DNA from: Blastocatellia bacterium
Lineage (GTDB): Bacteria > Acidobacteriota > Blastocatellia > UBA7656 > JADIYM01
DNA: 64,000 nt
Assembly (NCBI GenBank): GCA_016705245.1
Contig: JADIYM010000003.1
Span: 310,001 to 374,000 of the forward strand
Reading direction: 5' to 3'
The position numbers and the translations under genes were made by a program. A model generated the notes under the pieces. It made no database searches and was not told the origin of the DNA. It saw nothing but the letters and a program-made list of their open reading frames with translations. Every line of letters starts with the position of its first letter. Position 1 is the first letter of the stretch. Shown in pieces: positions 52,527 through 62,432 of the stretch.

Positions 52527-54959
52527 TCAGAGGTTCTTCCGGAACAGGTAAGACATCTTGATGAAAAACGTCCTGCCGTTGAGGCGGAAGCCGTCTTCGA
52601 TGCGGCTGCTGATCGGGTTGAAACCGTTCACGTTCGTGTCGTCGTTGTAGCCGACGTAGAAAGACGTCCCCGGACCCGGCGTCCAGCCAAACAGATACTG
52701 GCCATACGCACGCGACCCGAGCGAGTCGTAGTCGAACCGCGCCCTGACGAACGTAAACGCCGAGAACTGGTATGTCGCGCGAATCGAGATGAGGTTCGAA
52801 TCGTAGGCGACGCGATCCGTGTCATACCGGTGCAGCCGGCTCTTGAAGTAGCTCACGCTCGTGCGCAGCGCGTCGGTCGGCTGGAGCGTCACGTTCGACT
52901 CGAGGAACAGCTCGTTTCCCCGGCCCGGGTCCAGCGGTGCAAACGGATTGGCGAGCGCTGCCGGACTGACGCGCGGGTACTTCGGACCGTTGCCGAAATC
53001 GAAGTCGAAGGCGCCACGAGTGATGCCGACGAACTGAAAGAACGAGATGAACTTGTTCGGCGTCGAACCGCCGTAGGCGAAGATCTGGTTGAGGTTCGTC
53101 GATCGTTCGCCGTGACCCGCAAATGCTCCTGGGTGCAGAAGGCTACGTCTGGGACCGAATTCCTCTTCGAAGAGCCGCTCGTGGCCGCCGAAGTAGCCGA
53201 CCGAGACAAACGTCTCCTTCTTGAAGTTGAACTGCCACTGGAATTCGTCGACGGCCTGCTGCATGCGACCATTCCAGTCGTAGCTTGCGGACGAGAAGTT
53301 CGAGATCCGCCAGTTCGTATAGAAGCCTTCCGGCTTCGGATCCGTGCTCCAACGCAGAAACAGGTCGGACTTGTTCGTGCCGACGCGCCGCGTGAATCCG
53401 ACGTCCGCGCGGTACTTCTCGGTCCGACCCTGTGTCTGAACGAAGTAGCCGAAGTTCCGGTCCGTGAAGTCGTAGTTCACGAGATAGCCGAAGCCGTTAC
53501 CTGTCTTGTAGGACGTCTCAGTGGTATCCGGGTCGAAGAAGTACCCTCGTGTCGTCGTGCCTACCGTCTGAAAACTCAGGACGGTCTTCGAGTCGAGCTT
53601 GAATCGACCGTCGAAGCCGGCGATGTCGTTGTGCCTCTGCGGAAAGTTGTAGGTTGTCGCGAAGAATCCGAGGTTCGACTCCTTGCCAATGTCGCGCTTT
53701 GCACGCAGAACGCCGATGAAGGCATTCCTGTCGACGAAGGGCTCGATGAACGAAGCAAGGTCCGGGTTCTCGCGTTCTTCTTCGGAGAAGTTGCCCGGTG
53801 CGGCGTCGGACGCGAGCATCAGGCCAAACGACGTACGGCCCAGCTTTCCAGTCAGCTTCACCGCAACGTCCGGATCGACGATTCGTCGCGTGTTAACCAC
53901 CTGGAGGGGCGTCTGGAAGATGTCGATGCCCTCGAGAAAGAACGGACGCTTCTCGGGGTAGAAGATCGGGAATCGCTGATTCGCGGTGATCACGAGCTGG
54001 TCGGCCTCGACCTGTGCGAAATCGGGATTCGCGGCAAAGTCGAGAGTGATCGTCGGCGTGATGCTGTACTTGAGCGTCAGGCCGGGCTCGAACTCGATGG
54101 GTCGATTCACGAACTTCGTGGTGTCGAGGAACGGATCGCCGAGCATCGGCGGGGCCGGCAGACGCTTGCCGGTCTCAGAGATCGTGAAGCTGGGAATGAT
54201 CTCGAGCGTGCGTGTCGCCTCGATCGACTCGAAGCCCGATAGCTTGCCAGCCTGAATGAGCGTCCCCTGCGAGTTCCGCGCCAGCGGCATCCACGAGTTG
54301 AGCTCATTTGCCCCGCGTTTGATGCGGCGGAAAACGTGCGCTCCCCACTGTTTCCCTTCGCCCGCTTCGTAGCGAATCGACTTGAACGGGACAGCGACCT
54401 CGACGATGTACCCGTCCGGGGTCGTCGTCCCCTTCGAGTCCATGACGACGTCGACGTTGTAGTCCTCGCCCTGCGACTCAGTGAACACACCGTCCGCCTG
54501 CACGCCGAGTGGGTTGAAGAAGAAAATGTACGCGCGGCGCTGGTCGTTGAAGGTGTCGAGGTAGATGCCGACATAATCGTCGTCGAAGATCTGGTCGCGC
54601 TTCGGAATCGTCGCGCGGATCTTGTCGGGTTCGTTGTCGAAGCAGCGGAACGCGATGAAGAGGGTCTTGCCGTCGTGACCGAGCAAGACCTCGGTCCGCT
54701 GCGACGGCTCGATGTTGTCGCCAGGTTGAACCTGAAGGAAGTCCTTGAGGACCACAGCCTGGCTCCAAACCTCGTCGTCGAGTTTGCCGTCGATGACGGG
54801 CGCCGAGTCGAGTCGTCCAAGCTTGGCCGGCGGCTCGGATTTCTTCGCGATGACCGCGGGGGCCGCCGCCTCGTCGCCTTCACTCGCCAGGACGTTAGCC
54901 GGCGTCAGCGCACACAGTATGCCCAACAAGATCGCGAGTCTCCGAAGTCTGTTCGTCAT
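52527..54959 (-). CDS. Outer-membrane protein: CBM9-like N-domain plus DUF5916-type beta barrel
   Basis: 810 aa from the ATG at 54959 (GGAGAG upstream). Signal peptide (LLGILCALTPANVLASEG). N-terminal carbohydrate-binding family 9-like fold (about 45-240: APVIDGKLDDEVWSQA, FDDDYVGIYLDTFNDQRR), then DUF5916 (NPDFAQVEADQLVITANQRF, YPEKRPFFLEG) and a long alternating, aromatic-rich beta barrel to the C-terminus (FFIKMSYLFRKNL). Common in Acidobacteriota, Bacteroidota and Gemmatimonadota; substrate unknown. Divergent from the TetR gene. Confidence 0.88.
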   Translation of the reverse strand: MTNRLRRLAILLGILCALTPANVLASEGDEAAAPAVIAKKSEPPAKLGRLDSAPVIDGKLDDEVWSQAVVLKDFLQVQPGDNIEPSQRTEVLLGHDGKTLFIAFRCFDNEPDKIRATIPKRDQIFDDDYVGIYLDTFNDQRRAYIFFFNPLGVQADGVFTESQGEDYNVDVVMDSKGTTTPDGYIVEVAVPFKSIRYEAGEGKQWGAHVFRRIKRGANELNSWMPLARNSQGTLIQAGKLSGFESIEATRTLEIIPSFTISETGKRLPAPPMLGDPFLDTTKFVNRPIEFEPGLTLKYSITPTITLDFAANPDFAQVEADQLVITANQRFPIFYPEKRPFFLEGIDIFQTPLQVVNTRRIVDPDVAVKLTGKLGRTSFGLMLASDAAPGNFSEEERENPDLASFIEPFVDRNAFIGVLRAKRDIGKESNLGFFATTYNFPQRHNDIAGFDGRFKLDSKTVLSFQTVGTTTRGYFFDPDTTETSYKTGNGFGYLVNYDFTDRNFGYFVQTQGRTEKYRADVGFTRRVGTNKSDLFLRWSTDPKPEGFYTNWRISNFSSASYDWNGRMQQAVDEFQWQFNFKKETFVSVGYFGGHERLFEEEFGPRRSLLHPGAFAGHGERSTNLNQIFAYGGSTPNKFISFFQFVGITRGAFDFDFGNGPKYPRVSPAALANPFAPLDPGRGNELFLESNVTLQPTDALRTSVSYFKSRLHRYDTDRVAYDSNLISIRATYQFSAFTFVRARFDYDSLGSRAYGQYLFGWTPGPGTSFYVGYNDDTNVNGFNPISSRIEDGFRLNGRTFFIKMSYLFRKNL

Positions 54960-55226
54960 GGGTCTCTCCGCCGCTCGAGTCTGCCACAACCGTAGGTGTT
55001 CTCTCATACGCACAAGTCGCTACTAAGTGCCGACGCGTTAACTACTTTCGGGCTCCTTTTTGCACTCTTTTACAAGTCGGCGTGCAACGAATGCGTGATC
55101 TCCTGTGAGGATCGGGATAAATCGAATCCAGGGCGGCGACTTCCGCCGGGCTTGGTCGGTCGGCCAACCTGGTACTCTCCTACTAATTCTCTTGCATCTA
55201 TTGCATTCCGAGCGTAGCTTGGTCGC

Positions 55227-55901
55227 GTGACCAAACCCTTTGACGCCGCAGCCTCCATCGACAAGCTGCTCGACGTCGCAGCCGGATTGTTCCGTCGGAA
55301 AGGATTCGCTGCGACGACGGTCCGAGAAATCGCAAATGCAGCCGGAATGTTGCCGGGCAGCCTGCACTACCGCTATGCCAGCAAGGAAGCGCTGCTCGTT
55401 TCGCTGATGGAGCGTGCCATCGGGCGACTGACCGAATCCGTTCGCGAGGCCGTCGCTTCGACTCGGGATCCGGCCGAACGCCTTCGCCTGGCACTCCGGG
55501 CGCACCTGCGGGTGTTGCTTTCGGACGACGACGCCGTTTACGTGATGCTCTACGACTGGCGTGCAGTGTCGAACGACACGGCGCGCGAAGCCATCGTGCG
55601 GATGCGTGACACCTACGAGGCCTTCTGGGACGGCCTTATCTACGAAGCTGCCGGCTCCGGCCAGATCCGACCTCGCATCGACCTCAAGCTGCTGCGGCTC
55701 TTCGGGTTCGGCGCCATCAACTGGGTCGCGCAGTGGTACGAGGACCACGCGGGCGGACGGTCTCCCGAACAGATAGCGGATGCATTCTGGGCCTTCATGG
55801 CGCTCGGCGTTTTCGCCGAGGACCGCCGCCCGGCCGACGAGGATGGGGCTTTTGTCGCCCTCGGGGGCGCTGCGCCTCCGCTCGAACCGGTCCGCCGCTG
55901 A
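55227..55901 (+). CDS. TetR-family transcriptional regulator
   Basis: 224 aa, GTG start. N-terminal HTH (AAGLFRRKGFAATTVREIAN, AAGMLPGSLHYRYASKEALL) typical of the KstR2/FadR-like TetR branch, followed by an all-helical ligand domain. 45 nt upstream of the diiron gene, which it probably regulates together with itself; the divergent outer-membrane-protein gene is another candidate target. Confidence 0.95.
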   Translation: MTKPFDAAASIDKLLDVAAGLFRRKGFAATTVREIANAAGMLPGSLHYRYASKEALLVSLMERAIGRLTESVREAVASTRDPAERLRLALRAHLRVLLSDDDAVYVMLYDWRAVSNDTAREAIVRMRDTYEAFWDGLIYEAAGSGQIRPRIDLKLLRLFGFGAINWVAQWYEDHAGGRSPEQIADAFWAFMALGVFAEDRRPADEDGAFVALGGAAPPLEPVRR

Positions 55902-55946
55902 CGAACACGCTGGGGATTCCGGTTTTGCCGGATTGGGAGCACAACA

Positions 55947-57110
55947 ATGCAGTTGCACCTCGGAACTCAGATCGGCAACGCCGTCGACACGATTCGAGCC
56001 AACGGTCCGGCGATGCTCGCCGACGCCGCGTCGACGAAGAACCTCCGCGTACTCGCCACGCTCCTCGGACCGGCCTATCGCGGGCTCATCCGGAAACTGG
56101 CGAAGGGTGCCGATGGCACGGAAATGCCGCTCGATCACTCCGCGTTCTTCGACTGGCGATACACGCGAGAGTTTCCCGAGATCACGAGGCTCTACGAAGC
56201 AGCCAAGTCGTCTCAATGGAACGCAACGGTGGACATCGACTGGTCGAGGCCCGTCGATCCGTTCGATACCGTGCATCCGCTGCTTCCCGACAGTTTTCAT
56301 CCGGCCTCGACACTTCCGGTCTGGCGAAGGATGACCGACCGTGAACGCGCGGCGCAGCGGCACGACCTGCTGGCATGGTTCCTCAGTCAGTTCCTGCACG
56401 GCGAACAGGGCGCGCTCTTTGCCGCGGCGCAGGTAACCGAGTCCGTGCCCTGGCTCGATGCGAAGCTCTTCGGGTCCACGCAGGTCGTCGACGAAGGTCG
56501 CCACGTCGAGGTCTTTCACGCTTATCTGACGCAAAAACTCGGACGAATCTTCGAGATCAACGACAACCTCTACGTCGTAATCGATGCGCTCATGACCGAT
56601 TCGAGGTGGGACGTGAAGTTCCTCGGGATGCAGATCATGATCGAGGGTCTCGCGCTCGGTGCCTTCGGCACGATCCGAAGGCTGACTGCCGATCCCACGC
56701 TGCGCGACATCCTGAAGCTCGTCATCACGGACGAAGCACGCCACGTGCACTACGGCGTGCTGTCGCTCGAGCGCTTCTACCTGTCCGAACTGACCGAGCG
56801 GGAGCGCCGCGATCGCGAAGACCTCGCGTTCGAGCTCTCCATCCTGCTTCGCAACCGCTTCCTCATGCACGAGATCTATGACGAGCACTTCGGACACGCA
56901 CTCTCGCGGAACGCGTGGGACCGAATCATTCTCGAGTCCGACCTCATGGCCTTCTATCGCGAGTCGATGTTCCGCCGCATAGTCCCGAACCTCAAGCGAT
57001 CGGGCCTTCTGTCGGACAGAATCCGGCCGCGCTACGCCGAGCTCGGGCTCTTGCGATGGGAGTCGGAGAAGTCCGCACCGGACCTGTCTGCGGCGGACCT
57101 CCTGGATTGA
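55947..57110 (+). CDS. Ferritin-like diiron oxygenase-type protein
   Basis: 387 aa. A four-helix-bundle diiron site is fully visible: Glu153 (LHGEQGAL), Glu183-x-x-His186 (VVDEGRHVEVF), Glu233 (MIEGLALGAF) and Glu263-x-x-His266 (TDEARHVHYG). The two ExxH pairs and spacing fit the ribonucleotide-reductase-like/AurF-like oxygenase class rather than iron storage. Probably an oxidase or N-oxygenase acting on an unknown substrate. Follows the TetR gene in a two-gene operon. Confidence 0.85.
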   Translation: MQLHLGTQIGNAVDTIRANGPAMLADAASTKNLRVLATLLGPAYRGLIRKLAKGADGTEMPLDHSAFFDWRYTREFPEITRLYEAAKSSQWNATVDIDWSRPVDPFDTVHPLLPDSFHPASTLPVWRRMTDRERAAQRHDLLAWFLSQFLHGEQGALFAAAQVTESVPWLDAKLFGSTQVVDEGRHVEVFHAYLTQKLGRIFEINDNLYVVIDALMTDSRWDVKFLGMQIMIEGLALGAFGTIRRLTADPTLRDILKLVITDEARHVHYGVLSLERFYLSELTERERRDREDLAFELSILLRNRFLMHEIYDEHFGHALSRNAWDRIILESDLMAFYRESMFRRIVPNLKRSGLLSDRIRPRYAELGLLRWESEKSAPDLSAADLLD

Positions 57111-57127
57111 GAGACTTGCTGCGAACA

Positions 57128-57219
57128 TTGCGCGAAGCGCTTTGGAGTGCGGCGTGAATCGCCGCTTTTGATCGATCCAAAGCGGCGATTCACGCCGCAC
57201 TCCAAAGCGCTTCGCGCAA
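57128..57219. repeat. Perfect 41-bp inverted repeat at a convergent junction
   Basis: Arms 57128-57168 and 57179-57219 are exact reverse complements (TTGCGCGAAGCGCTTTGGAG outward, GAATCGCCGCTTT inward) with a 10-nt loop. A family distinct from the CTCCGTG and GTAGC elements. It lies 6 nt from the frr stop. Confidence 0.95.
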
Positions 57220-57224
57220 CGTGC

Positions 57225-57785
57225 TCAGACCGTCATCACCTCGGTCTCGCGCTGTCTGGCCAGATCGTTGAGCTTCGAAATGTAGCCATCGGTGAGCTTC
57301 TGAACCTCGTCGAGGGCCTTGCGCTCATCGTCCTCGGAGATCGCCTTGTCCTTGAGCATCCCCTTGAGACGGTCGTTCGCGTCCCGGCGAATGTTCCGGA
57401 TTGCCGTCCTATGCTCCTCGGTGATGTCGTGCACGACGCGAACGAGCTGCTTGCGGCGCTCCTCGGTGAGCTGCGGAATCGGGATGCGCACCATCTTGCC
57501 GTCGTTCGAAGGATTAAGATTGAGGTCGGACGTCTGGATGGCCTTCTCGATGGCCTTGATCACGGACGGATCCCACGGCTGCACGGTGAGCAACGAGGGC
57601 TCGGGCGCGCTGATGGCTGCGACCTGCGAAAGGGGCGTCGGCGAACCGTAGTAATCGACAACGATTGTGTCGAGCAGGTTGACCGATGCCCGGCCGGTTC
57701 GGATGTGCAGGAACTTCCGTCGGGCGTCCTCCACTGTCGCCTTCATATGGGCCTCGGCGTCCGTCTTCACCTGATTGATGTCCAT
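57225..57785 (-). CDS. frr: Ribosome recycling factor
   Basis: 186 aa. MDINQVKTDAEAHMKATVED, RTGRASVNLLDTIVVDYYGS, SAPEPSLLTVQPWDPSVIKA, IRNIRRDANDRLKGMLKD and SEDDERKALDEVQKLTD follow the family from end to end. Releases mRNA from post-termination ribosomes with EF-G. Last gene of the leftward rpsB-tsf-pyrH-frr block. Confidence 0.98.
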   Translation of the reverse strand: MDINQVKTDAEAHMKATVEDARRKFLHIRTGRASVNLLDTIVVDYYGSPTPLSQVAAISAPEPSLLTVQPWDPSVIKAIEKAIQTSDLNLNPSNDGKMVRIPIPQLTEERRKQLVRVVHDITEEHRTAIRNIRRDANDRLKGMLKDKAISEDDERKALDEVQKLTDGYISKLNDLARQRETEVMTV

Positions 57786-57794
57786 GTTGACCTC

Positions 57795-57835
57795 AACTTG
57801 CGTCGACCCGGTCGCTAACGCTCCCGGTTCTGATC
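57795..57835. repeat. GTAGC-family relic between pyrH and frr
   Basis: CGGTCGCTAACGCTCCCGGT followed by TCTGATC resembles half of a REPIN-like arm (TAGC centre). Single, decayed copy. Confidence 0.4.
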
Positions 57836-57839
57836 TTCC

Positions 57840-58565
57840 CTAAGGCCTCGCGTGAACCCGCGAACCCACGTTCTCACCGGTGACGACCTTGAGGATATTG
57901 CCACGCGTGCGCAGATTGAAAACCACAATCGGCAGCGAATTATCACGGCTCAGCGAGATGGCCGACGCGTCCATCACCTTGAGGCTTCGATTCAGGACAT
58001 CGTCGTACGTGATCGTCTCGAGGAACTCGGCGGTCGGGTCGGTGACCGGATCGGCCGTGTAGATACCCAGAACCTTCGTCGCCTTCAGGATGCAGTCAGC
58101 TCCGATTTCGAGCGCGCGCAGGACGGCGGCCGAGTCGGTCGTGAAGTACGGATTCCCTGTTCCGGCCGCGAAAATGACGACGCGCCCCTTCTCGAGATGC
58201 CGGATAGCCCGCCGAAGGATGAATGGCTCCGCGATCTGGCGCATCTCGATCGCCGTCTGGACCCGAGTCGGCACGCCGATCTTCTCGAGACCGTCCTGCA
58301 ACCCCACCGAGTTCATCACCGTCGCCAGCATGCCCATGTAGTCCGCGGCCGAACGATCCATGCCCAGCGTGCTGGCGGCGATGCCGCGGAAGATGTTTCC
58401 GCCGCCCACGACGACAGCAACTTCGACGCCGAGGTCGTGAACTTGCTTGATCTCCTCCGCAATCTCGACCACGACAGCCGGATCGATTCCGAACTTCCCG
58501 GAACCCATCAACGCCTCGCCGCTGATCTTGAGCAGGATTCGATTGAAAACCGGTTTGCCCGCCAT
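57840..58565 (-). CDS. pyrH: UMP kinase
   Basis: 241 aa using the ATG at 58565 (MAGKPVFNRILLKISGEALM). A GTG at 58595 would add ten residues, but GGAGGAG lies between the two, favouring the shorter form. EVAVVVGGGNIFRG, GMLATVMNSVGLQDGLEK, FAAGTGNPYFTTDSAAVLRA and GIYTADPVTDP match the family. Phosphorylates UMP in pyrimidine nucleotide synthesis. Confidence 0.97.
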   Translation of the reverse strand: MAGKPVFNRILLKISGEALMGSGKFGIDPAVVVEIAEEIKQVHDLGVEVAVVVGGGNIFRGIAASTLGMDRSAADYMGMLATVMNSVGLQDGLEKIGVPTRVQTAIEMRQIAEPFILRRAIRHLEKGRVVIFAAGTGNPYFTTDSAAVLRALEIGADCILKATKVLGIYTADPVTDPTAEFLETITYDDVLNRSLKVMDASAISLSRDNSLPIVVFNLRTRGNILKVVTGENVGSRVHARP

Positions 58566-58633
58566 TGCTTCGCCCACGGCTCCTCCTGTACTCACGATCG
58601 TCCTCCCCTGCCCGGCCGGACGGCCGGTAATAG

Positions 58634-58660
58634 AAAAGGCCCCGTCATCGGGGCCCTTTG
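58634..58660 (-). terminator. Intrinsic terminator after tsf
   Basis: GGCCCCG TCAT CGGGGCC stem (58638-58655) followed on the - strand by TTTTCTATT. It stands between tsf and pyrH, so pyrH-frr are expected to have their own promoter or depend on read-through. Confidence 0.85.
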
Positions 58661-58664
58661 TCAG

Positions 58665-59330
58665 CTAGCGGTTGAGCATCTCGGCAACTTCGGCTCCGAA
58701 GTCGCCTTCCTTCTTCTCGAGCCCCTCGCCCATCTTGTACCTTGCAAAGCGGCGAATGGCGATCTTTTCTCCGATCTTCGCCGTGAGGCTCTTCACGAGC
58801 TCGCCGACGGTCGAGGTCTGATCCTTGACGAATGGCTGCTCTAGCAGACACGCCGTCTCGTAGAACTTCGAGAGTCGGCCGTCGACGATCTTGGCGAGCA
58901 CGTCGGCCGGCTTCTTGGCCATCGACTCGTCGTTCTTCAGCCGCTCCATCTCGATTTCGCGTTCCTTGGCCAGCGCCGTCTCGGGCACCTCGTCCTTCGA
59001 AACGTACTGCGGATCCATCGCAGCGATGTGCATCGCGATGTCCTTGAGGAAGGTCTGGAAGTCATCGCCCCTCGCGACGAAATCCGTCTCGCAGTTCACC
59101 TCGACGAGCACACCGACCTTGCCACCCATGTGGATATAGCTGCCGACGGCGCCTTCCGCGGCAATTCGACCGGCCTTCTTCTCGGCGCCCGCGAGCCCAC
59201 GCGTGCGCAGGATCTCGATGGCCTTCTCTTCAATGCCCTCGGCCTCGGTAAGCGCCTTCTTGCACTCCATCATGCCGGCGCCGGTCTTCTCTCGCAGTTC
59301 CTTGACCGCGGTTGCTGTGATCTCTGCCAT
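58665..59330 (-). CDS. tsf: Elongation factor Ts
   Basis: 221 aa from the ATG at 59330 (MAEITATAVKELREKTGAGM with MECKKAL, the TDFVxR-type signature later as NCETDFVARGDDF). Of the shorter single-core form (E. coli 283 aa). Nucleotide exchange factor for EF-Tu. Downstream of rpsB. Confidence 0.97.
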   Translation of the reverse strand: MAEITATAVKELREKTGAGMMECKKALTEAEGIEEKAIEILRTRGLAGAEKKAGRIAAEGAVGSYIHMGGKVGVLVEVNCETDFVARGDDFQTFLKDIAMHIAAMDPQYVSKDEVPETALAKEREIEMERLKNDESMAKKPADVLAKIVDGRLSKFYETACLLEQPFVKDQTSTVGELVKSLTAKIGEKIAIRRFARYKMGEGLEKKEGDFGAEVAEMLNR

Positions 59331-59423
59331 GCTCTCCCTCGTTCTCCTGCTTCTCGCGTGCACCGGCCGTCGGCTCCGTTCGTCGGGGCGCGGCGACCGG
59401 CATAGCGTCGAAAATTGTCCAGG

Positions 59424-60416
<993 letters not shown>

Positions 60417-60593
60417 GGGAATTCTCCTTCGCTGAATCGGTTTGTGTACTCACCGTCCCGACGTCCGCTCTACGTTGCGGACAACCAACTCAGGAACGGC
60501 AATGGTTTGAAAAACCGGGCCCTCGTGAACGATGGCCAGGATCGATCGCGCAAGGCGTCGACCGCTGGCCATCGAAACGGAACCCTGCGGACC

Positions 60594-60989
60594 TTAGCGC
60601 TTCGAGAACTGGAAGCGCGCGCGCGCGCCCTTCTGTCCGTACTTCTTGCGCTCTTTCTGTCGCTGATCTCGCGTCACGAATCCCGCGCGCTTGAGACGCG
60701 TGCGGAGATCCATGTTGAACTCCATCAACGCCCGCGTGATGCCGTGACGTATCGCACCGGCCTGGCCGGCGATGCCGCCGCCCTTCACGTTGACGTGGAT
60801 GCTGAACTTGTTGGCGGTCTCGGTCAGCTGGAGCGGCTGGCGTATCACCATCTGAAGCGTCTCGTTCGGGAAGTAGTTCTCGAATGCCCGCTTGTTGACG
60901 GTGATCTCGCCCGTTCCGGGCCGAAGGTAGACGCGCGCCGTCGATGTCTTGCGGCGCCCCGTTGCGTAATACTGCATGTCGCTGCTCAC
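60594..60989 (-). CDS. rpsI: 30S ribosomal protein S9
   Basis: 131 aa, GTG start with AGAGG 8 nt upstream. YATGRRKTSTARVYLRPGTG at the start, GGGIAGQAGAIRHGITRALM, and the conserved tail RQKERKKYGQKGARARFQFS with KR. Fifteen nt after rplM, the usual rplM-rpsI pair. Confidence 0.99.
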   Translation of the reverse strand: MSSDMQYYATGRRKTSTARVYLRPGTGEITVNKRAFENYFPNETLQMVIRQPLQLTETANKFSIHVNVKGGGIAGQAGAIRHGITRALMEFNMDLRTRLKRAGFVTRDQRQKERKKYGQKGARARFQFSKR

Positions 60990-61004
60990 CAGTCAGACCT
61001 CTCT

Positions 61005-61439
61005 TTAGACCGCCAGGGGTTCGGGCTTCTGGGCCGAGTGCGGATGCTCGGGACCCGCATACACCTTCAGTTTCTTGCCCATCGCACGACCGAGCGTGTT
61101 CTTCGGCAGCATCCCCCGGATGGCCTGCTCGAGAATCCGCTCCGGGTACCGCGCCAGAAGGTCGCGCGCGGCGATCTCCTTCAGGCCACCCGGCCAGCCG
61201 GTGTGATGGCGGTAGAACTTGTCTTCAAGCTTGTTGCCCGTGAAGACGATCTTTTCGGCATTGATGATCACGACGTGATCGCCCATGTCGAGAAAGGGCG
61301 TGTAGGTGGGCTTGTGCTTGCCTCTCAGAACCATCGCGATACGCGTCGCCATGCGGCCGACGGTCTGCCCGGTCGCGTCGACGATGTACCAGGCGCGCTG
61401 CGCCTCGAGGTTCGCTCCACTCGGAATAAACGTGCTCAT
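61005..61439 (-). CDS. rplM: 50S ribosomal protein L13
   Basis: 144 aa from the ATG at 61439. WYIVDATGQTVGRMATRIAM, LRGKHKPTYTPFLDMGDHVV, HHTGWPGGLKEI, AIRGMLPKNTLGRAMGKKLK. First gene of rplM-rpsI; the leader region overlaps nothing else. Confidence 0.98.
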   Translation of the reverse strand: MSTFIPSGANLEAQRAWYIVDATGQTVGRMATRIAMVLRGKHKPTYTPFLDMGDHVVIINAEKIVFTGNKLEDKFYRHHTGWPGGLKEIAARDLLARYPERILEQAIRGMLPKNTLGRAMGKKLKVYAGPEHPHSAQKPEPLAV

Positions 61440-61513
61440 ATCTCTATCTCCGCAAAACGTGTGCTCAACGCAAGCGAGCAGAATACGCAGCGACTTGGGG
61501 GGTGTCAACCGAG

Positions 61514-61606
61514 GAGAGCTACGCACACAGAGACGCGGAGGCTCGGAGAGACGGAGTCAGATTCTCTGTGCCTCCGTGCCTTCGTGTCTCTGCGTGCGTA
61601 GCTCTC
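61514..61606. repeat. CTCCGTG-family inverted repeat between cdsA and rplM
   Basis: GAGAGCTACGCACACAGAGA at 61514 and its imperfect complement TCTCTGCGTGCGTAGCTCTC at 61587-61606, with CTCCGTGCC repeats inside. Here the flanking genes are codirectional, so it may end the truA-uppS-cdsA transcript. Confidence 0.8.
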
Positions 61607-61616
61607 CGGCCCCGGA

Positions 61617-62432
61617 CTACGACTTCGCCCCGAACACGTACACCGCGTAGGCATACAGGATGGGCGCGTTGAGCAGCATGCTGTCCAGACGATCGAGAAA
61701 ACCGCCGTGTCCCGGGAGAATCGACGCGGCGTCCTTGACGTCTGATCCGCGCTTCAGGAGCGACTCGACGAGGTCTCCCACCTGTCCGACTAGCCCCATT
61801 CCCGCACCAAGCGCGAGCGCGTGGCCGAGCGGCAGCTCCGGAAAGAAGATGTACTTCGCGGCAACCGCCCCGAGCGTGCTGCCCACGAGCCCGCCGATCG
61901 AGCCTTCGATCGTCTTTCCCGGGCTGACTCGCGGCGCTAGCTTGTGCCGTCCGAAGGTCCTTCCCGTGTAGTAGGCCGCCGTATCGCTCATCATCACGAT
62001 CGCGAAGAACATCGTGATCAGCTTCGCCGCAATCTGGGGCGGCGATGCAAGTGTCCGAACGGCGACGAGATAACTGCCGAGCGTCGCCACGTACAATACG
62101 CCGAGCATCGTGGCCGCGGCCGACACGAGGATCCGGCTCTTGTCCTCAACCCGCCCGAGCGTCGAGACCATTACGACGACGGTCGTCGCCGCGAGCACGA
62201 GCGCGTTCCACTGGGGTCCGACGCCGGCAGCGATACCGATGATGACCGCGCCTGCGACGAACCCGACGATCCGGAACGGCGGGGCGCCGGCCCGGTCCGC
62301 GATGAAGTAGAACTCGTGAAGCGCCGCGAGCAACGCCAGGGCGGCGATCGCTACGAACAGATACGGGCTCGACCACCAGGTAGCAAAGAGCAGCAGCGGA
62401 AGGGCGACGAGCGCCGTCAGAACGCGCTTCAT
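61617..62432 (-). CDS. cdsA: Phosphatidate cytidylyltransferase
   Basis: 271 aa, seven to eight hydrophobic helices. Signature C-terminal block: FGRHKLAPRVSPGKTIEGSI, GDLVESLLKRGSDVKDAASI, LPGHGGFLDRLDSMLLNAP. Makes CDP-diacylglycerol. Start overlaps the uppS stop by 4 nt, the standard uppS-cdsA coupling. Confidence 0.97.
   Translation of the reverse strand: MKRVLTALVALPLLLFATWWSSPYLFVAIAALALLAALHEFYFIADRAGAPPFRIVGFVAGAVIIGIAAGVGPQWNALVLAATTVVVMVSTLGRVEDKSRILVSAAATMLGVLYVATLGSYLVAVRTLASPPQIAAKLITMFFAIVMMSDTAAYYTGRTFGRHKLAPRVSPGKTIEGSIGGLVGSTLGAVAAKYIFFPELPLGHALALGAGMGLVGQVGDLVESLLKRGSDVKDAASILPGHGGFLDRLDSMLLNAPILYAYAVYVFGAKS

Noticed and set aside
52287..54242. 651-codon frame opposite the outer-membrane protein gene
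   Set aside because: Antisense shadow with atypical composition; beta-barrel coding on the minus strand is clear.
55038..57200. 720-codon frame opposite the TetR and diiron genes
   Set aside because: It spans two well-supported genes on the other strand and crosses their intergenic gap without any domain.
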